Virus record (IMG/VR): IMGVR_UViG_3300045999_001046
Location: 1-55,727 of that record
Direction: 5' to 3' (one strand)
Length of the DNA stretch: 55,727 nucleotides
Origin: a virus
The notes beneath the pieces are model-generated. The model was not told the DNA's origin, did not search any database, and worked only from the letters and a program-made list of their open reading frames with translations. Of this stretch, positions 15,843 to 25,268 are shown one piece after another. The position numbers and the translations under genes were made by a program. Position 1 is the first letter of the stretch, and each line of letters starts with the position of its first letter.

Positions 15843-17585
15843 CTACTGTAGGTTGTACATTTTCTTGAGTTCGTCTTTAGACATCTGACGAGGCGGAGCT
15901 GCACTTGTGCCTTTAGGAGTAACCCCAAATTGTGCGCCTATGGAATTAGCATACGCAATTGCATCCGCCTGTAGCTGCCCCGGATCTTGGAGATACTTAG
16001 GGTTAGCCGCATTTTTAGAAATATAGTCTCCTGCCGCATCAACCAGAATTTTTGCCTTGCTTGCTTCAATCTGCTGCTCTTTTAATGCCGCTGTGTATTG
16101 ACGTGCAGTCTGCGCTTGAAGGTCTGCTACGTACATTTGCACTGCGTTATTCTGATCAGCCGTAGTCATACTAGCCGCAGCTTGTACCCCCGCAGCCGCT
16201 GCGCTATTCTTGGCTTGGAATATTGCGCGTTTATCCGACTGCACCTGCTCGGCAATTTTGTCTCTACGCGCAATATCTGATTCAGCGCCTGTGCGTCGTG
16301 CTTGCATATCCGCAGCACGCAGTGTTTCGATACGCTCATCGTATCGTTCTTGGCGGGCTTTAAGATCTTTGATAGCACCTTGATAATTCTTTAGTCCTTC
16401 CTGTGCACCTTCACTGAAGGTTTGGAACTCTTGCCCTTGCCTTGCGCCGATTAGTTTAAAGCCCGCCATCATGATGGCTTGCCCTAACGCAGTGTCTTTT
16501 TCAGTAGCAGTTTCGCCTTTTCTCTTTTCGATGCCAGCAATCATCTTGTTAAAGACTTCTGGGTCATAGCCTTCCGCTGCATAGGCGGCACGGCGCTCTT
16601 TCCCTATCTCGGCGATGTCCTTGTCTTTTGTAATATCAAAATCTTCGACTTTTGGCGTGGCTTTTTGCAAGTTTTCTTCAAAAGTGCTTCCGCGCAGTTT
16701 AGGCCGTGCGATTGGTGGCAGCGGTGGTTCCGCAGGTGCGGCTTCTGGTTTAGCTTCAGCAGGTGCTCCCGGTGCGGAAGGAACAGCGGCTACAGGCGGT
16801 GCAGCCGATTTGTCAGCAGGTTTAGCAGCAGGTTTTGTCGGAGCAGCAGGAACCTCTTTATAGCCAAACATCAACCCACGAAGCGATGGGTCATAAGGCG
16901 CACCGCGTGTTACAGGTTGTGCAAACGGATTTGGTTCTGTTGTATAGCTTGGTGCCCCTAATGGGTCTTGGAAATAATCTGCGCTTGCAGAAGCTATACC
17001 TGCGGGTTGGGTAGTTGTCGCGGCTTGCGCCGGGCTAAACAAATCATAAATCCCACCAACAGCAGTTGGCGCATTACCAATAATCTGACGCACTTGTCTT
17101 TCTGCGGCAGCAATAACTTTTGGGTCACCAGATGCTCGTGCTTCTTCCAGCTCTTTCATCCGTATTGGTAAGGCCCACTCTACATCGCGGCGTTTTTGTT
17201 CGCTTGCTGGAATCTGCCATTCACTTTTCACGTACCCGCGATCCGCATACCCCGGCACAGCGCCGCCATCATCAAACGCAACGATGCCACCACCAGCATA
17301 TTCACCTACGTTACCAGCCGGAAGCTGTTCGATGCCAGTTCCTTGCAAAGGAGCTTGAGGTTGTTGCATCTGTTGCTGTTGTGGGGCTACGGCAGGCAGA
17401 CCAAGCACGTCTTGCGCGACGGTTGACTGAGGCGCTTGCATATTCTGTTTCTGGATGCGGTCAATCATCATGCCCGCCATCATGGCTCGCTGTGGGTCAA
17501 TCAACCCCATCTGCACCATACGCCCAAGATCGGCTTTGGAGTACTTCGTTGCCAGATGCTGAATTTCTTGGATTTGTCTTTCCAT
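15843..17585 (-). CDS. putative internal virion/ejection protein
   Basis: A 580-aa protein without a named domain. It has a helical N-terminus, a Gln/Pro-rich stretch (about 60-90), the motif AGGGIVAFDDGG (about 97-108) that I recognise from podophage internal virion proteins, a Pro/Ala linker (about 235-290), and a long Ala/Gln/Lys/Arg helical C-terminal half predicted to be coiled coil. Its place between the giant polyvalent protein and other Gln/Gly-rich virion proteins suggests it is packaged and ejected with DNA. Nine nt separate it from the next gene downstream. Confidence 0.65.
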   Translation of the reverse strand: MERQIQEIQHLATKYSKADLGRMVQMGLIDPQRAMMAGMMIDRIQKQNMQAPQSTVAQDVLGLPAVAPQQQQMQQPQAPLQGTGIEQLPAGNVGEYAGGGIVAFDDGGAVPGYADRGYVKSEWQIPASEQKRRDVEWALPIRMKELEEARASGDPKVIAAAERQVRQIIGNAPTAVGGIYDLFSPAQAATTTQPAGIASASADYFQDPLGAPSYTTEPNPFAQPVTRGAPYDPSLRGLMFGYKEVPAAPTKPAAKPADKSAAPPVAAVPSAPGAPAEAKPEAAPAEPPLPPIARPKLRGSTFEENLQKATPKVEDFDITKDKDIAEIGKERRAAYAAEGYDPEVFNKMIAGIEKRKGETATEKDTALGQAIMMAGFKLIGARQGQEFQTFSEGAQEGLKNYQGAIKDLKARQERYDERIETLRAADMQARRTGAESDIARRDKIAEQVQSDKRAIFQAKNSAAAAGVQAAASMTTADQNNAVQMYVADLQAQTARQYTAALKEQQIEASKAKILVDAAGDYISKNAANPKYLQDPGQLQADAIAYANSIGAQFGVTPKGTSAAPPRQMSKDELKKMYNLQ

Positions 17586-17587
17586 GA

Positions 17588-18634
17588 TTACCCCTGCGCC
17601 AATTTATTTGCCGCAATACTAGCAAGCCCACCCGCTGCGAATAACCCCGCCTGTTTCGCGCCAGCATACGTCAGGCCAGCGCCCGCAATCTGTGCGCCAA
17701 GGGACGGTGGCGCTTGATACATTGACTGCGAATATTGAGATAAAGGGAGCCCGCGCAGCATATCTGACATAAATGCCAACTGCTGATACGGGTACTGACG
17801 TTGATTCTGGAAGTCTTGGTAAGCTTGCTGTAAGCGTTGTTGCTCCAGTCCACGTTGTTGCTCACCTGCTGACAGTTGGCCTTGCAGAATATCTTTCTGT
17901 TGCCCAAATTGTGTTTGCCCTAGTTGACCCAATGCACTTGCAGCCTGTAGCCCCATTCCGGTACCGCGTAACCCAAGGTCAGCACCAAACTGTTGTGCCT
18001 GACGTGCTTGCTCAAACGCGGTCTGCATCCCACGACCATAGATGTCTTGCTGTTGCTGTCCAAGATTACGAAGACGTTCTGCCTCAATTAATGCTGACCG
18101 TGAACCACCAAACGCACCACGCTGCGCAGCCATAGCCTGCTGTGCCTGACCTTCCATAGCCGAACGACGAGAGGCTTCTCTCAACTGCGGCTCAAGTGCA
18201 AGATTCATGTAGGGCGACATATAAGACTGCATCGCGTAGGGATCAGTTGCTTGCGCGGCATATTGCGAACCTGCACCCAACCCTTGAAGCCCTGCAAGAC
18301 CACCCATTTGCGTAGCAAGACCTAACTGCTGTGCGGGTTGTAAATTAGCTACGCCCTGAAAAGCTTGCTGCTGTAGCGGTGTAAAACTAGCAATCCGCTC
18401 GCCTTGGTATGCTTGATAAGGTGTTTTACTTAGTGCTTCGGTTTTACCCAGCATGCGCTCGACATACGGCTGGGCATATTCAGGGATTGATGTTTGCGTA
18501 ACGGTTTGCTGAGATGGCTGCGAACTACCCCCATCACCACCGTGGAGTTTGATTTTGCCGCCTTCTTTTTTGAACGCATCAGGGGGCAAATCAGGTATGC
18601 CCAGCAGCGCCATCGAACGATCATTAAATCTCAT
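17588..18634 (-). CDS. Gln-rich virion structural/ejection protein
   Basis: A 348-aa protein, extremely rich in Gln, Ala and Gly. Segments such as YMSPYMNLALEPQLREASRR, followed by GAFGGSRSALIEAERLRN, recur in marine and freshwater podophage structural proteins. Most of it should be helical; the last 45 residues (GAQIAGAGLTYAGAKQAG...) are Gly/Ala-rich and could insert in a membrane. It overlaps the upstream gene by ATGA. Likely part of the ejectosome; function inferred from composition and context. Confidence 0.65.
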   Translation of the reverse strand: MRFNDRSMALLGIPDLPPDAFKKEGGKIKLHGGDGGSSQPSQQTVTQTSIPEYAQPYVERMLGKTEALSKTPYQAYQGERIASFTPLQQQAFQGVANLQPAQQLGLATQMGGLAGLQGLGAGSQYAAQATDPYAMQSYMSPYMNLALEPQLREASRRSAMEGQAQQAMAAQRGAFGGSRSALIEAERLRNLGQQQQDIYGRGMQTAFEQARQAQQFGADLGLRGTGMGLQAASALGQLGQTQFGQQKDILQGQLSAGEQQRGLEQQRLQQAYQDFQNQRQYPYQQLAFMSDMLRGLPLSQYSQSMYQAPPSLGAQIAGAGLTYAGAKQAGLFAAGGLASIAANKLAQG

Positions 18635-19041
18635 AGCTTCACCCCTATGACACGGTATTTTTCTGCAAACCCATGCCTACTAAATAATCTTGCAGCGGAT
18701 TCCCGCGCACTCGCTTCAATACAGGTAGCGCCATTCAGCGCCATAAATGTCTTTAGTTGCTCAAACTCAGCTTCACCAGTAATTAATTTACCGCCTACCA
18801 TGTCAATGTATCCAACGCGCTCGTTCGGCCTATTAAAAAACCGTACAGTACCTGCGCCTTGAATTACATTGTTATCGTCAACCGCTACCATCAACTGCCA
18901 CGCACCATCAGCGATTCGCATTTTGACTTGATCTAGGGTGTATTCATTTACTCCCGTGCTATCTAACGACGCCTGCAAGTATGGTGCTACCGCACCCCAG
19001 ATCAAATGCACATGCTCTATTGCTACTGACTGTATCTTCAT
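18631..19041 (-). CDS. GNAT-like acetyltransferase
   Basis: A 136-aa protein whose order of strands and helices fits a small GNAT fold: an N-terminal helix pair, MVAVDDNNVIQGAGTVRFF (strands 2-3), VGYIDMVGG, and a C-terminal ARLFSRHGFAEKYRVIGVKL in which the SRHGF turn is typical of GNAT ends. The acetyl-CoA loop (Q/RxxGxG/A) is not clear, so it may be degenerate or structural. It shares ATGA overlaps with both neighbours, which are virion-type genes; T7-like phages have a comparable small protein in the internal virion gene group. Confidence 0.5.
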   Translation of the reverse strand: MKIQSVAIEHVHLIWGAVAPYLQASLDSTGVNEYTLDQVKMRIADGAWQLMVAVDDNNVIQGAGTVRFFNRPNERVGYIDMVGGKLITGEAEFEQLKTFMALNGATCIEASARESAARLFSRHGFAEKYRVIGVKL

Positions 19042-20582
19042 GCAGGTAGATACTTCTCCGACCTTGTGTTCGCTGCAACTTTATTTTTACCTACCGTCTT
19101 ACGACGCGCCTTCTGCACTCGGTCCATCATGGCGTAGAGCTTACGCGCACCGGCTTCGGTTGACCCATTACCAAGCTCAGACACGATGCGGGCTGGCACT
19201 ACAAACTCACCATCAGCAAGACGAGCAGGTTGGCGGTTGCCAATAACAGCAGGGATAGAATCAGATACTCCATCACCGGGTCCTTTCAATAGACGACCGC
19301 CATCGGAATAACCACCAAGATCAGACAACCCACCACCAGCAAACTTCACTTCTCCAGTGTATGCCCCTACCGCTGGACCTTCGCCGGGGGAGATGACATT
19401 AACCGCTTCAGGTCTTTGCACCATTGGATTGCTGTATAGCGCGGTTTGTAGGTTGGCTTGTGGGTACATCATATTGCCGCCTACCGCATTCTCAGCAGCC
19501 ATTGTTTCTACTGGGCCACCAACAGCCATGCCCATCAAGCCACCTTCCGCAGCGTACTCAGGGCCGGGGGCCCTATAAGGAGTTAGTGCGGTGTACCGGT
19601 CATCAAAATAGTTTTTCTCCGCGCTTGACCCCGGCGCTGCCGAGTAGATAGGTGCGCCCATATCAAACACGCCCGGACGCACTTCACGACTAAATTCATA
19701 TGGGCGGATCATGGCAACTTGCTTTTTAGCGTCAATACCTTTTTGGTCGCCCATCAAACCCATCGCAGTGCTACCCAATGCAGCTACACCAGAGTACGGA
19801 GCCGCTGCTTCCGATGCTGCATACAAATCTTTAAGCCCCTGAACGCTGCCAGTAGCTTGCTTGAATCCTGCACCTAGCGTGCTAGATACTGATGGGGCCG
19901 GTGTTATCCCCTGCCCAATACTGCCAAGCGTACTAATAGGTGCCCCTGCACCAGCAGTCGGAGCGACATAGTTTGGATTAAACGCCAGAGCATTTGGATT
20001 TAACGGAACAGTCGGCACAGAAGTTTGTAGTGCTGCGGGGCCTAAGTCTGACGGGACAAAGCTTGGAAATTGCCCACTACCTTTTGCTATGTTGCCAAAC
20101 GTCGATGCTTGTGTACCCGCCGCATTTGCTCCTGATGGGAACAGCGTTGTACCAGTACCAGCAGTAGTTCCAGCAGTAGTTCCCGCCGCAGTCCCTGCTG
20201 TTTTCGCCGCTGCCGCCTGCCCCATACTAGATAGACCTGCGCCCAAACCAGCGCCGCCATAGGCACCAAGACCTGCCATCAAGCCCTTCTGCAAACTACC
20301 GGTTGCCAATGCAGTACCACCACCAACTAGACCAGCCGCCATTAGCGGAGTAAGTGCACCACCAGACAATACGGTCAACGCACCGCCAGCAAGCATCGGC
20401 AGTAGAGATGATAGGAATCCTGCTTCGGGTAGACCGGTTTGCGGGTTGATTGTCAGGCTTCCCCCGTGTGCCATTGCAAGGGCTTGCAGGCCACCAACTT
20501 CTTTCGGGGTCATGTGGACGAGTACGGAATCTTGGCCTCGACCAGCGGACTGTAAGTTCTGTGCTAGGGAATGAAGGCTCAT
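19038..20582 (-). CDS. Gly/Ala-rich virion structural/ejection protein
   Basis: A 514-aa protein. Residues about 55-125 are a long run of Gly/Ala/Leu hydrophobic segments (FLSSLLPMLAGGALTVLSGG, GLVGGGTALATG) that could span or disturb membranes, followed by a low-complexity Thr/Gly/Ala linker. The C-terminal part has VGAYTGEVKFAGGGLSDL and GDGVSDSIPAVIGNRQPARLADGEFVVPARIVSELGNG, a recurrent phage virion-protein end. Composition and position beside other ejection-type genes suggest an internal virion protein. Confidence 0.65.
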   Translation of the reverse strand: MSLHSLAQNLQSAGRGQDSVLVHMTPKEVGGLQALAMAHGGSLTINPQTGLPEAGFLSSLLPMLAGGALTVLSGGALTPLMAAGLVGGGTALATGSLQKGLMAGLGAYGGAGLGAGLSSMGQAAAAKTAGTAAGTTAGTTAGTGTTLFPSGANAAGTQASTFGNIAKGSGQFPSFVPSDLGPAALQTSVPTVPLNPNALAFNPNYVAPTAGAGAPISTLGSIGQGITPAPSVSSTLGAGFKQATGSVQGLKDLYAASEAAAPYSGVAALGSTAMGLMGDQKGIDAKKQVAMIRPYEFSREVRPGVFDMGAPIYSAAPGSSAEKNYFDDRYTALTPYRAPGPEYAAEGGLMGMAVGGPVETMAAENAVGGNMMYPQANLQTALYSNPMVQRPEAVNVISPGEGPAVGAYTGEVKFAGGGLSDLGGYSDGGRLLKGPGDGVSDSIPAVIGNRQPARLADGEFVVPARIVSELGNGSTEAGARKLYAMMDRVQKARRKTVGKNKVAANTRSEKYLPA

Positions 20583-20587
20583 GTGTA

Positions 20588-21016
20588 TTACTCCAAGTAT
20601 TCCGCTGCGGCCCGCAAAATTGTTGGGCTATCTTTAAACAAACCAATACCAAAATTACAAGAGGCGCACAATAATCCGCGTACCGCGTTTAGCCCTTGCG
20701 CATGGTTATGGTCAATGTACAACCGTTTGCCATTCTCATCATAATGAGGTGCCCCACAAATTGCACAAGCGTATCCTTGTTTTTCTAACAACTTTGTATA
20801 TTCTTGTACGGTTAACCCATAACGAGACACAACCCGTTTTGCATTTCTATTACGTCGGTATTCTGCATCTGTACCATGGTATCGTTTTTGGTACCAACGA
20901 CGGCTTGCTTCTTTTTCTTTAGCAGCAAATTCAGGGTCAGTTGCCCGACGAACTTTGGCGCGTTCTGTTCGACGTTTAGCATTAGCCTTACGTTTTTCGG
21001 GATCCTTATAAGGCAT
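20588..21016 (-). CDS. endonuclease VII-like HNH nuclease
   Basis: A 142-aa protein of the T4 gp49-like recombination endonuclease VII family. YACAICG and LLCASCN are the two CxxC zinc pairs; LYIDHNHAQGLNAVRG carries the catalytic D-H-N-H; the N-terminal 60 residues are a Lys/Arg-rich helix. It may resolve branched DNA before packaging or act as a homing nuclease. It is placed among late structural genes with 51 nt upstream and 5 nt downstream, and its composition is more AT-rich than the flanks, so horizontal insertion is plausible. Confidence 0.88.
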   Translation of the reverse strand: MPYKDPEKRKANAKRRTERAKVRRATDPEFAAKEKEASRRWYQKRYHGTDAEYRRNRNAKRVVSRYGLTVQEYTKLLEKQGYACAICGAPHYDENGKRLYIDHNHAQGLNAVRGLLCASCNFGIGLFKDSPTILRAAAEYLE

Positions 21017-21067
21017 CGCTACCTCATCCGTAAAAATTTGTCAAAGTTTAACACTTCAATACGCTAA

Positions 21068-21388
21068 TTACCCAACTTTCCAGTTGGTTCCGTCTGAATA
21101 AACTGGCACTTTCGTGCTGCCGCCGCCTGCTACTGTGGTTCCAAATGTTGATACCGACGAGTCGATGACAAACGCCCTTGCACCTACCCCTAGAGTGGCT
21201 GCGCCGGGCAGCTTGGCTACTTCGTACACCCCGCTTAAAGCAAAGTTTGATGCAAAACTATTAACTGTAGTGAAGTACTGGCGCAAAATATTATTAAGCG
21301 TGTCCTGATACGCCCGGTCATACTGCACAGGGGCGTAAGGCAGTAAGGGGACTGCCGGGGGGTTTAGGATTTTAAGTTCAGATGTCAT
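21068..21388 (-). CDS. small virion-associated protein
   Basis: A 106-aa protein of unknown function. YDRAYQDTLNNILRQYFTTVNSF is an amphipathic helix. The C-terminal half (ARAFVIDSS...KVPVYSDGTNWKVG) resembles the short beta module that often ends phage tail or fibre-associated proteins. It follows the gp10-like gene, with a one-base stop/start overlap at 21388, so a tail-associated role is likely. Confidence 0.6.
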   Translation of the reverse strand: MTSELKILNPPAVPLLPYAPVQYDRAYQDTLNNILRQYFTTVNSFASNFALSGVYEVAKLPGAATLGVGARAFVIDSSVSTFGTTVAGGGSTKVPVYSDGTNWKVG

Positions 21389-23562
21389 TACTGTCGCCCA
21401 TCGGGCCTAACGTCGATACGTGGCGTACCTAACTGCCACTGCGTACCAATAGTGTCTGAACTCACCTTAAACGCCATCTGTCGCCCACGGATGCGGCTGT
21501 ACACAATCTCGGTAAACTCCTGCACAGTGTAAGTTGTCTGTCCAGCGTAGCTTTGTGTTGAGCTAACTGTCGGAGATGCGGATACACCGTAGCCTGATCC
21601 GGGGTTTTGTCGAGGGCGAACTGTAAATTGCACCGCTGGGTTTACTGTCGTCGTACCGGTAGTGTTAGACCCGTCAAAGGTAATATCAGGAATTATCCGC
21701 CACACAAACCCATAGTTATGTCCGTCCCCAATGTCAAAGTCGGATGACTGCACATATGCGTTAATTGGGCTTGGTGGGTTAGTTGAACCATCATCAATCG
21801 CCGCCTCGTGGTAGACCAGCAGATTTTTACCTGTTGTTGCAACCGGAAACTGACGTAATGGCGAATCCAACCAAGCTGTTCTATCCATCGAACCGTAGTA
21901 CCACACACGGTCAAGATAGTTAAAGATGACGTAACGGTCTATCTCGTTAGAGTTAGCAGAGCAATAGAACCACCAAACTTCTGAGTACCCTTCGTTAGTG
22001 CCCGCCTGCACCTGCGAAAACTGATCTCGGTTAATGTCGTTGTAGATATACGTACGCACCGAGCATGGAAGCGTCTCAACGCGACCAGAATAAATGTAGA
22101 ACTTGTCCACACCCATCCAGTACACCACACCAGACGCGGTTGCCATAGCATTTGGCGAAGCGATAGAGATGTTATCCGCAAGTAGCGTAAACCCGTAGAC
22201 TAGCGGTGGGCCGAGATACTGCATGGAGTAGATAGCTGCATCCGTCCAGACGTTAATCTCCTGACGGGTTTGTAACACCCCCACAATTTCTGAACCGTGA
22301 GATAGGCGATAGTCACCCGCTTGGTTGGTAGGTTGCGGTTCCCAAACGGTGTAACTCTCTTGCGTTGTCCAGCGAATCTGCATCGGGTCAAGCCCAGTAG
22401 TAGCATACGTGCCGCTTGGGTCGTTACAACCAAACGCAATCACAATCCGCGAGGAATCCGACACCATAATCTCATTGACGAGTGATGGTGTGTAGGTGCC
22501 TGATACAACAGCACCGCGAGTGCCGTAAGTAGGAACTGCACCTGATCCGGGGTCCCACGAATAAATAGCACCGCCACGTGGGTTGAACAGCAAAATTTCA
22601 CCGAAGTTAGATTGGCTCCACAGACGCAACTGCAAACCGAAGCCTGTAGTAGTACCAGACCCCCAAGTAGAGCGCGACCAAGGACCTGCACCCCAGCCAG
22701 TGCCTATGGTGTATAGGGGGTATCCAGTATTAATCTGATACGCCGCATCCGTTGCTGATCCTCCAGTACCTGAATCCGATGCGTTTGATTCAACGGTGAA
22801 GTAAAGTGCCTGAAGGCCAATACCTTCGCTAGTTAACGTAATAGGTGTACCGCCGTTGGTAAGTGCTAATTGGCAGATATTGCCCGTGACGTTTACTAAA
22901 TAGTATGTTGTTGTGTAGTTCAAGCCACCCGGCGCACCCGCACCGATGACTAAAATAACCGTATTACCATTTGCCATCGTGGTGCCAACTGGCAGCGAAA
23001 TGTACGACGTTGTAGTGTTTACAGCAAAGTTAACGCCGTTAACTGAAGTACCGGCAGCGCGGGCAGCGATAGTGTAGGACGTGCCAGAAACGACAGTTTG
23101 AATCTGATACTCTTGGTTAAGGATAGTGTCCGTTATGTTCCCACCAAGACTTACCGCGTTTGAAAACGTGACAAAATCACCTACCTGCAAACTAGATGCA
23201 CTGCCATCAGTAACCGTAATGAAAGCAGAAAAAGGCGCAGATGTATCTGCGGCAAACGTCGTTGTGTTTAGGTTAGTCGCACGGAGAGGCGTGATGTCAT
23301 AGTAAATACCACCGGACTCAAGATAGAACTTGAGGTTGGTGCCAACCCCCATAATATTAAAATTTTTGAGTGTGACCCAATTCCATAACGAACGGCAGAT
23401 GCCAAGAAACGTACTATAAGTTTCAACCGCCCAACCACCTATCTTCTCAGGGTAGCCAGAGCGAAAGCGTATCTTGTCGCAGTCATACCAACCACCCTCG
23501 TTGGCAAGCGTAGTGCCTTCGCGGTTTACACCGGGGCGGAACTGAAGTTTCTGTAGTGGCAT
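21388..23562 (-). CDS. P22 gp10-like DNA stabilisation / tail accessory protein
   Basis: A 724-aa protein. The start (QFRPGVNREGTTLANEGGWYDCDKIRFR, then GYPEKIGGW) and the later VETLPCSVRTYIYNDIN with WWFYCSANSNEIDRYVIFNYLDRVWYYG are typical of the phage stabilisation family represented by P22 gp10, a propeller-like hub that plugs the portal and holds packaged DNA. It is longer than P22 gp10 because of an inserted Thr/Gly/Ser-rich beta region (about 110-265). It lies downstream of the lysis cassette and collar-type fibre gene. Confidence 0.8.
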   Translation of the reverse strand: MPLQKLQFRPGVNREGTTLANEGGWYDCDKIRFRSGYPEKIGGWAVETYSTFLGICRSLWNWVTLKNFNIMGVGTNLKFYLESGGIYYDITPLRATNLNTTTFAADTSAPFSAFITVTDGSASSLQVGDFVTFSNAVSLGGNITDTILNQEYQIQTVVSGTSYTIAARAAGTSVNGVNFAVNTTTSYISLPVGTTMANGNTVILVIGAGAPGGLNYTTTYYLVNVTGNICQLALTNGGTPITLTSEGIGLQALYFTVESNASDSGTGGSATDAAYQINTGYPLYTIGTGWGAGPWSRSTWGSGTTTGFGLQLRLWSQSNFGEILLFNPRGGAIYSWDPGSGAVPTYGTRGAVVSGTYTPSLVNEIMVSDSSRIVIAFGCNDPSGTYATTGLDPMQIRWTTQESYTVWEPQPTNQAGDYRLSHGSEIVGVLQTRQEINVWTDAAIYSMQYLGPPLVYGFTLLADNISIASPNAMATASGVVYWMGVDKFYIYSGRVETLPCSVRTYIYNDINRDQFSQVQAGTNEGYSEVWWFYCSANSNEIDRYVIFNYLDRVWYYGSMDRTAWLDSPLRQFPVATTGKNLLVYHEAAIDDGSTNPPSPINAYVQSSDFDIGDGHNYGFVWRIIPDITFDGSNTTGTTTVNPAVQFTVRPRQNPGSGYGVSASPTVSSTQSYAGQTTYTVQEFTEIVYSRIRGRQMAFKVSSDTIGTQWQLGTPRIDVRPDGRQ

Positions 23563-23571
23563 TTTTGCCCC

Positions 23572-24594
23572 TTACAGTTTCATGATGTATGCCAGCGCGT
23601 AGTACGGCGGCAAGTTAGCGTTAGTGGCGGATGATCCTTCTGTACTGATAGATGTAGAAGCAGTAATGTTTGCAAAACCAACACCCGTAGTAGCCCCTGT
23701 CTGAATCCCTACACGACTAGCAACACCAGAGCCACCCGGAACTGCGGTTGAAGTATAACTATGTGAGTGGCCTGAATCAGTTGCGGTAGTAGTAGCTGTG
23801 TGCGTATGGCTAACGAGCGTAGCATTAGCACTACCACCTGTTGCGCCTACCGCGTATGTACTTCCTGCGCCAACTACAAACCGATCCCGCAGATCAGGCG
23901 TACCGCTTGAGCCATTACACAGCACCCAGCCCGATGGTATGGACGCAATCGACCCTGACCACATCATGATCATGCCGGTAACGAACGCATTACCCCATAC
24001 AGGCGCAGTACCTGCACCTTGAGAGACTACAACCTGACCTGCTGTACCGGGCGAACCACCAAGAACAAGCGCGTTTTGAAGCGTAGTTGTGCCCCCAACG
24101 GCTGTATTACCTGTCAACGTCGATGTGCCTGTCACCGTCAGTGCACCACCTACACCAAACGCACCTACTACATGGTCAAGCTGTTCTACGACGTTTGTAC
24201 CGTCGGCACGTAAAAGGACTGATTTACCTGCTGGGATTGTGACGCCGGTACCGGCTGCGGTTGTGTTGTTAATAACTGTGGAACAGTAAATAGTAGCGGC
24301 GTACGCTGAGGCGTTCTTAATAACGTACAGCTTGGTTACCGGAGGCACATAGACATTGAACGCCGCTGTAGTTGTCGTAGTAAGACTAACCGCCGCGCAT
24401 CGCGCCTGATCCGCCGAACCGTTTGATGCAGTTAATGCTTGGTTGGCTGAAGTGATGGATACCGAAGCAAGCCCAGAAATAGCATCTTCAATCAACGTGC
24501 CAAGATTAGTATTAGTCGTTGCCCCCCAAAGACCGGATTGCTCTCCGTTGGCAATGAGTTCGATCCGTAGATCGGTTGAGTATGTACTTGGCAT
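23572..24594 (-). CDS. tail fibre/collar-domain protein
   Basis: A 340-aa beta-rich protein. The N-terminus (MPSTYSTDLRIELIANGEQSGLWG) is a phage-fibre anchor type. The C-terminus has GMIMMWSGSIASIPSGWVLCNGSSGTPDLRDRFVVGAG, the microcystin-dependent-protein/Phage_Collar signature, followed by a His-rich HTHTATTTATDSGHSHSYT that could bind metal in the trimer, and ends NLPPYYALAYIMKL. It probably contributes to host recognition. It lies 3 nt after the spanin genes. Confidence 0.85.
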   Translation of the reverse strand: MPSTYSTDLRIELIANGEQSGLWGATTNTNLGTLIEDAISGLASVSITSANQALTASNGSADQARCAAVSLTTTTTAAFNVYVPPVTKLYVIKNASAYAATIYCSTVINNTTAAGTGVTIPAGKSVLLRADGTNVVEQLDHVVGAFGVGGALTVTGTSTLTGNTAVGGTTTLQNALVLGGSPGTAGQVVVSQGAGTAPVWGNAFVTGMIMMWSGSIASIPSGWVLCNGSSGTPDLRDRFVVGAGSTYAVGATGGSANATLVSHTHTATTTATDSGHSHSYTSTAVPGGSGVASRVGIQTGATTGVGFANITASTSISTEGSSATNANLPPYYALAYIMKL

Positions 24595-24596
24595 CG

Positions 24597-24857
24597 CTAT
24601 TCCTTACTTTTGCCTGACGGCGTTGTATTGTTTAAGGCAGGTTTTAAGCTCTGATTGGAGTTCTGCTGCGAGGGCAGATTCCCCTGCAAAAGCTTCTGCG
24701 TGTTCCCTATAAAGTCGTGCTCCAGTACACCATCCCGAGGCATCGGTAAGTCCGGCAGTACTGGACACGGCACCATCTTGGGCGGGGCGCTCCGGCCTGT
24801 CGCGCAAGCTGTTAGTAAGAGCGGTAGCGCGAGCATTAATATTCCTGATCTCAGCAT
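24597..24857 (-). CDS. Rz1-like outer-membrane lipoprotein spanin
   Basis: An 86-aa lipoprotein read in a different frame almost wholly inside the Rz gene. LRSGILMLALPLLLTAC is a signal sequence with lipobox LTAC (Cys at residue 18), followed by a Pro-rich periplasmic part (APPKMVPCPVLPDLPMP). Start at 24857 is preferred because AAGGG lies 7-8 nt upstream and the signal peptide begins there. With Rz it should form the o-spanin/i-spanin complex that fuses inner and outer membranes at the end of lysis, showing a Gram-negative host. Confidence 0.88.
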   Translation of the reverse strand: MLRSGILMLALPLLLTACATGRSAPPKMVPCPVLPDLPMPRDGVLEHDFIGNTQKLLQGNLPSQQNSNQSLKPALNNTTPSGKSKE

Positions 24858-25086
24858 CTTTTTCCCTTCGCAGCTTGTCCGCCGCTGCCTGCATCTCTTG
24901 CTCACGCTGTCGCGCTTCTTCCTGCCCTTTGGCGTAGGCGGCATACTGCTCGGCCTTCTCCTTATCCCACGCCTGCTGTACCTCGGCTCTACCCGCAGAA
25001 TTGCCTTTATAATACCCGCCCCCAGCCGCACCGGCAATTGCCAGTACGAGCGTCAACAGCACCCACGGGTTGAAGAACGCAGTCAC
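24604..25086 (-). CDS. Rz-like inner-membrane spanin
   Basis: A 160-aa i-spanin. One N-terminal transmembrane helix (WVLLTLVLAIAGAAGGGYY) is followed by a long Ala/Glu/Lys/Gln coiled coil (VQQAWDKEKAEQ to ADKLRREKDAEI) and a Cys-containing end. A GTG start at 25086 was chosen: it forms a GTGA overlap with the upstream gene and is preceded by GAAGG, while longer in-frame starts give a non-protein-like N-terminus. It hosts Rz1 out of frame. Confidence 0.85.
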   Translation of the reverse strand: MTAFFNPWVLLTLVLAIAGAAGGGYYKGNSAGRAEVQQAWDKEKAEQYAAYAKGQEEARQREQEMQAAADKLRREKDAEIRNINARATALTNSLRDRPERPAQDGAVSSTAGLTDASGWCTGARLYREHAEAFAGESALAAELQSELKTCLKQYNAVRQK

Positions 25087-25268
25087 TTTGGCGGTACCTT
25101 CGTGCCGTCTAACTTCTTGTGAATCTTGACCTCTTTGCAGACCTGCACTTCCTTGCCCTTGTTGTCCTTCTGCTTGTTGCAGACCTTCTTGGTCTCGGCG
25201 GCGTGGATGTGGAACGCCAAGATTAAACTTGCAATAACGGTAACAGCCATACGAGCGTAGATCAGCAT
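25083..25268 (-). CDS. small secreted protein in lysis cassette
   Basis: A 61-aa protein with a signal peptide (MAVTVIASLILAFHIHA, cleavage likely before AETKK) and a short Lys-rich mature part with two Cys (KKVCNKQKDNKGKEVQVCK) that could form a disulphide in the periplasm. It shares TAATG with the holin-like gene and GTGA with Rz, so it is tightly embedded in the lysis cassette. Function is unknown; an antiholin or spanin-assisting role is speculation. Confidence 0.65.
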   Translation of the reverse strand: MLIYARMAVTVIASLILAFHIHAAETKKVCNKQKDNKGKEVQVCKEVKIHKKLDGTKVPPK

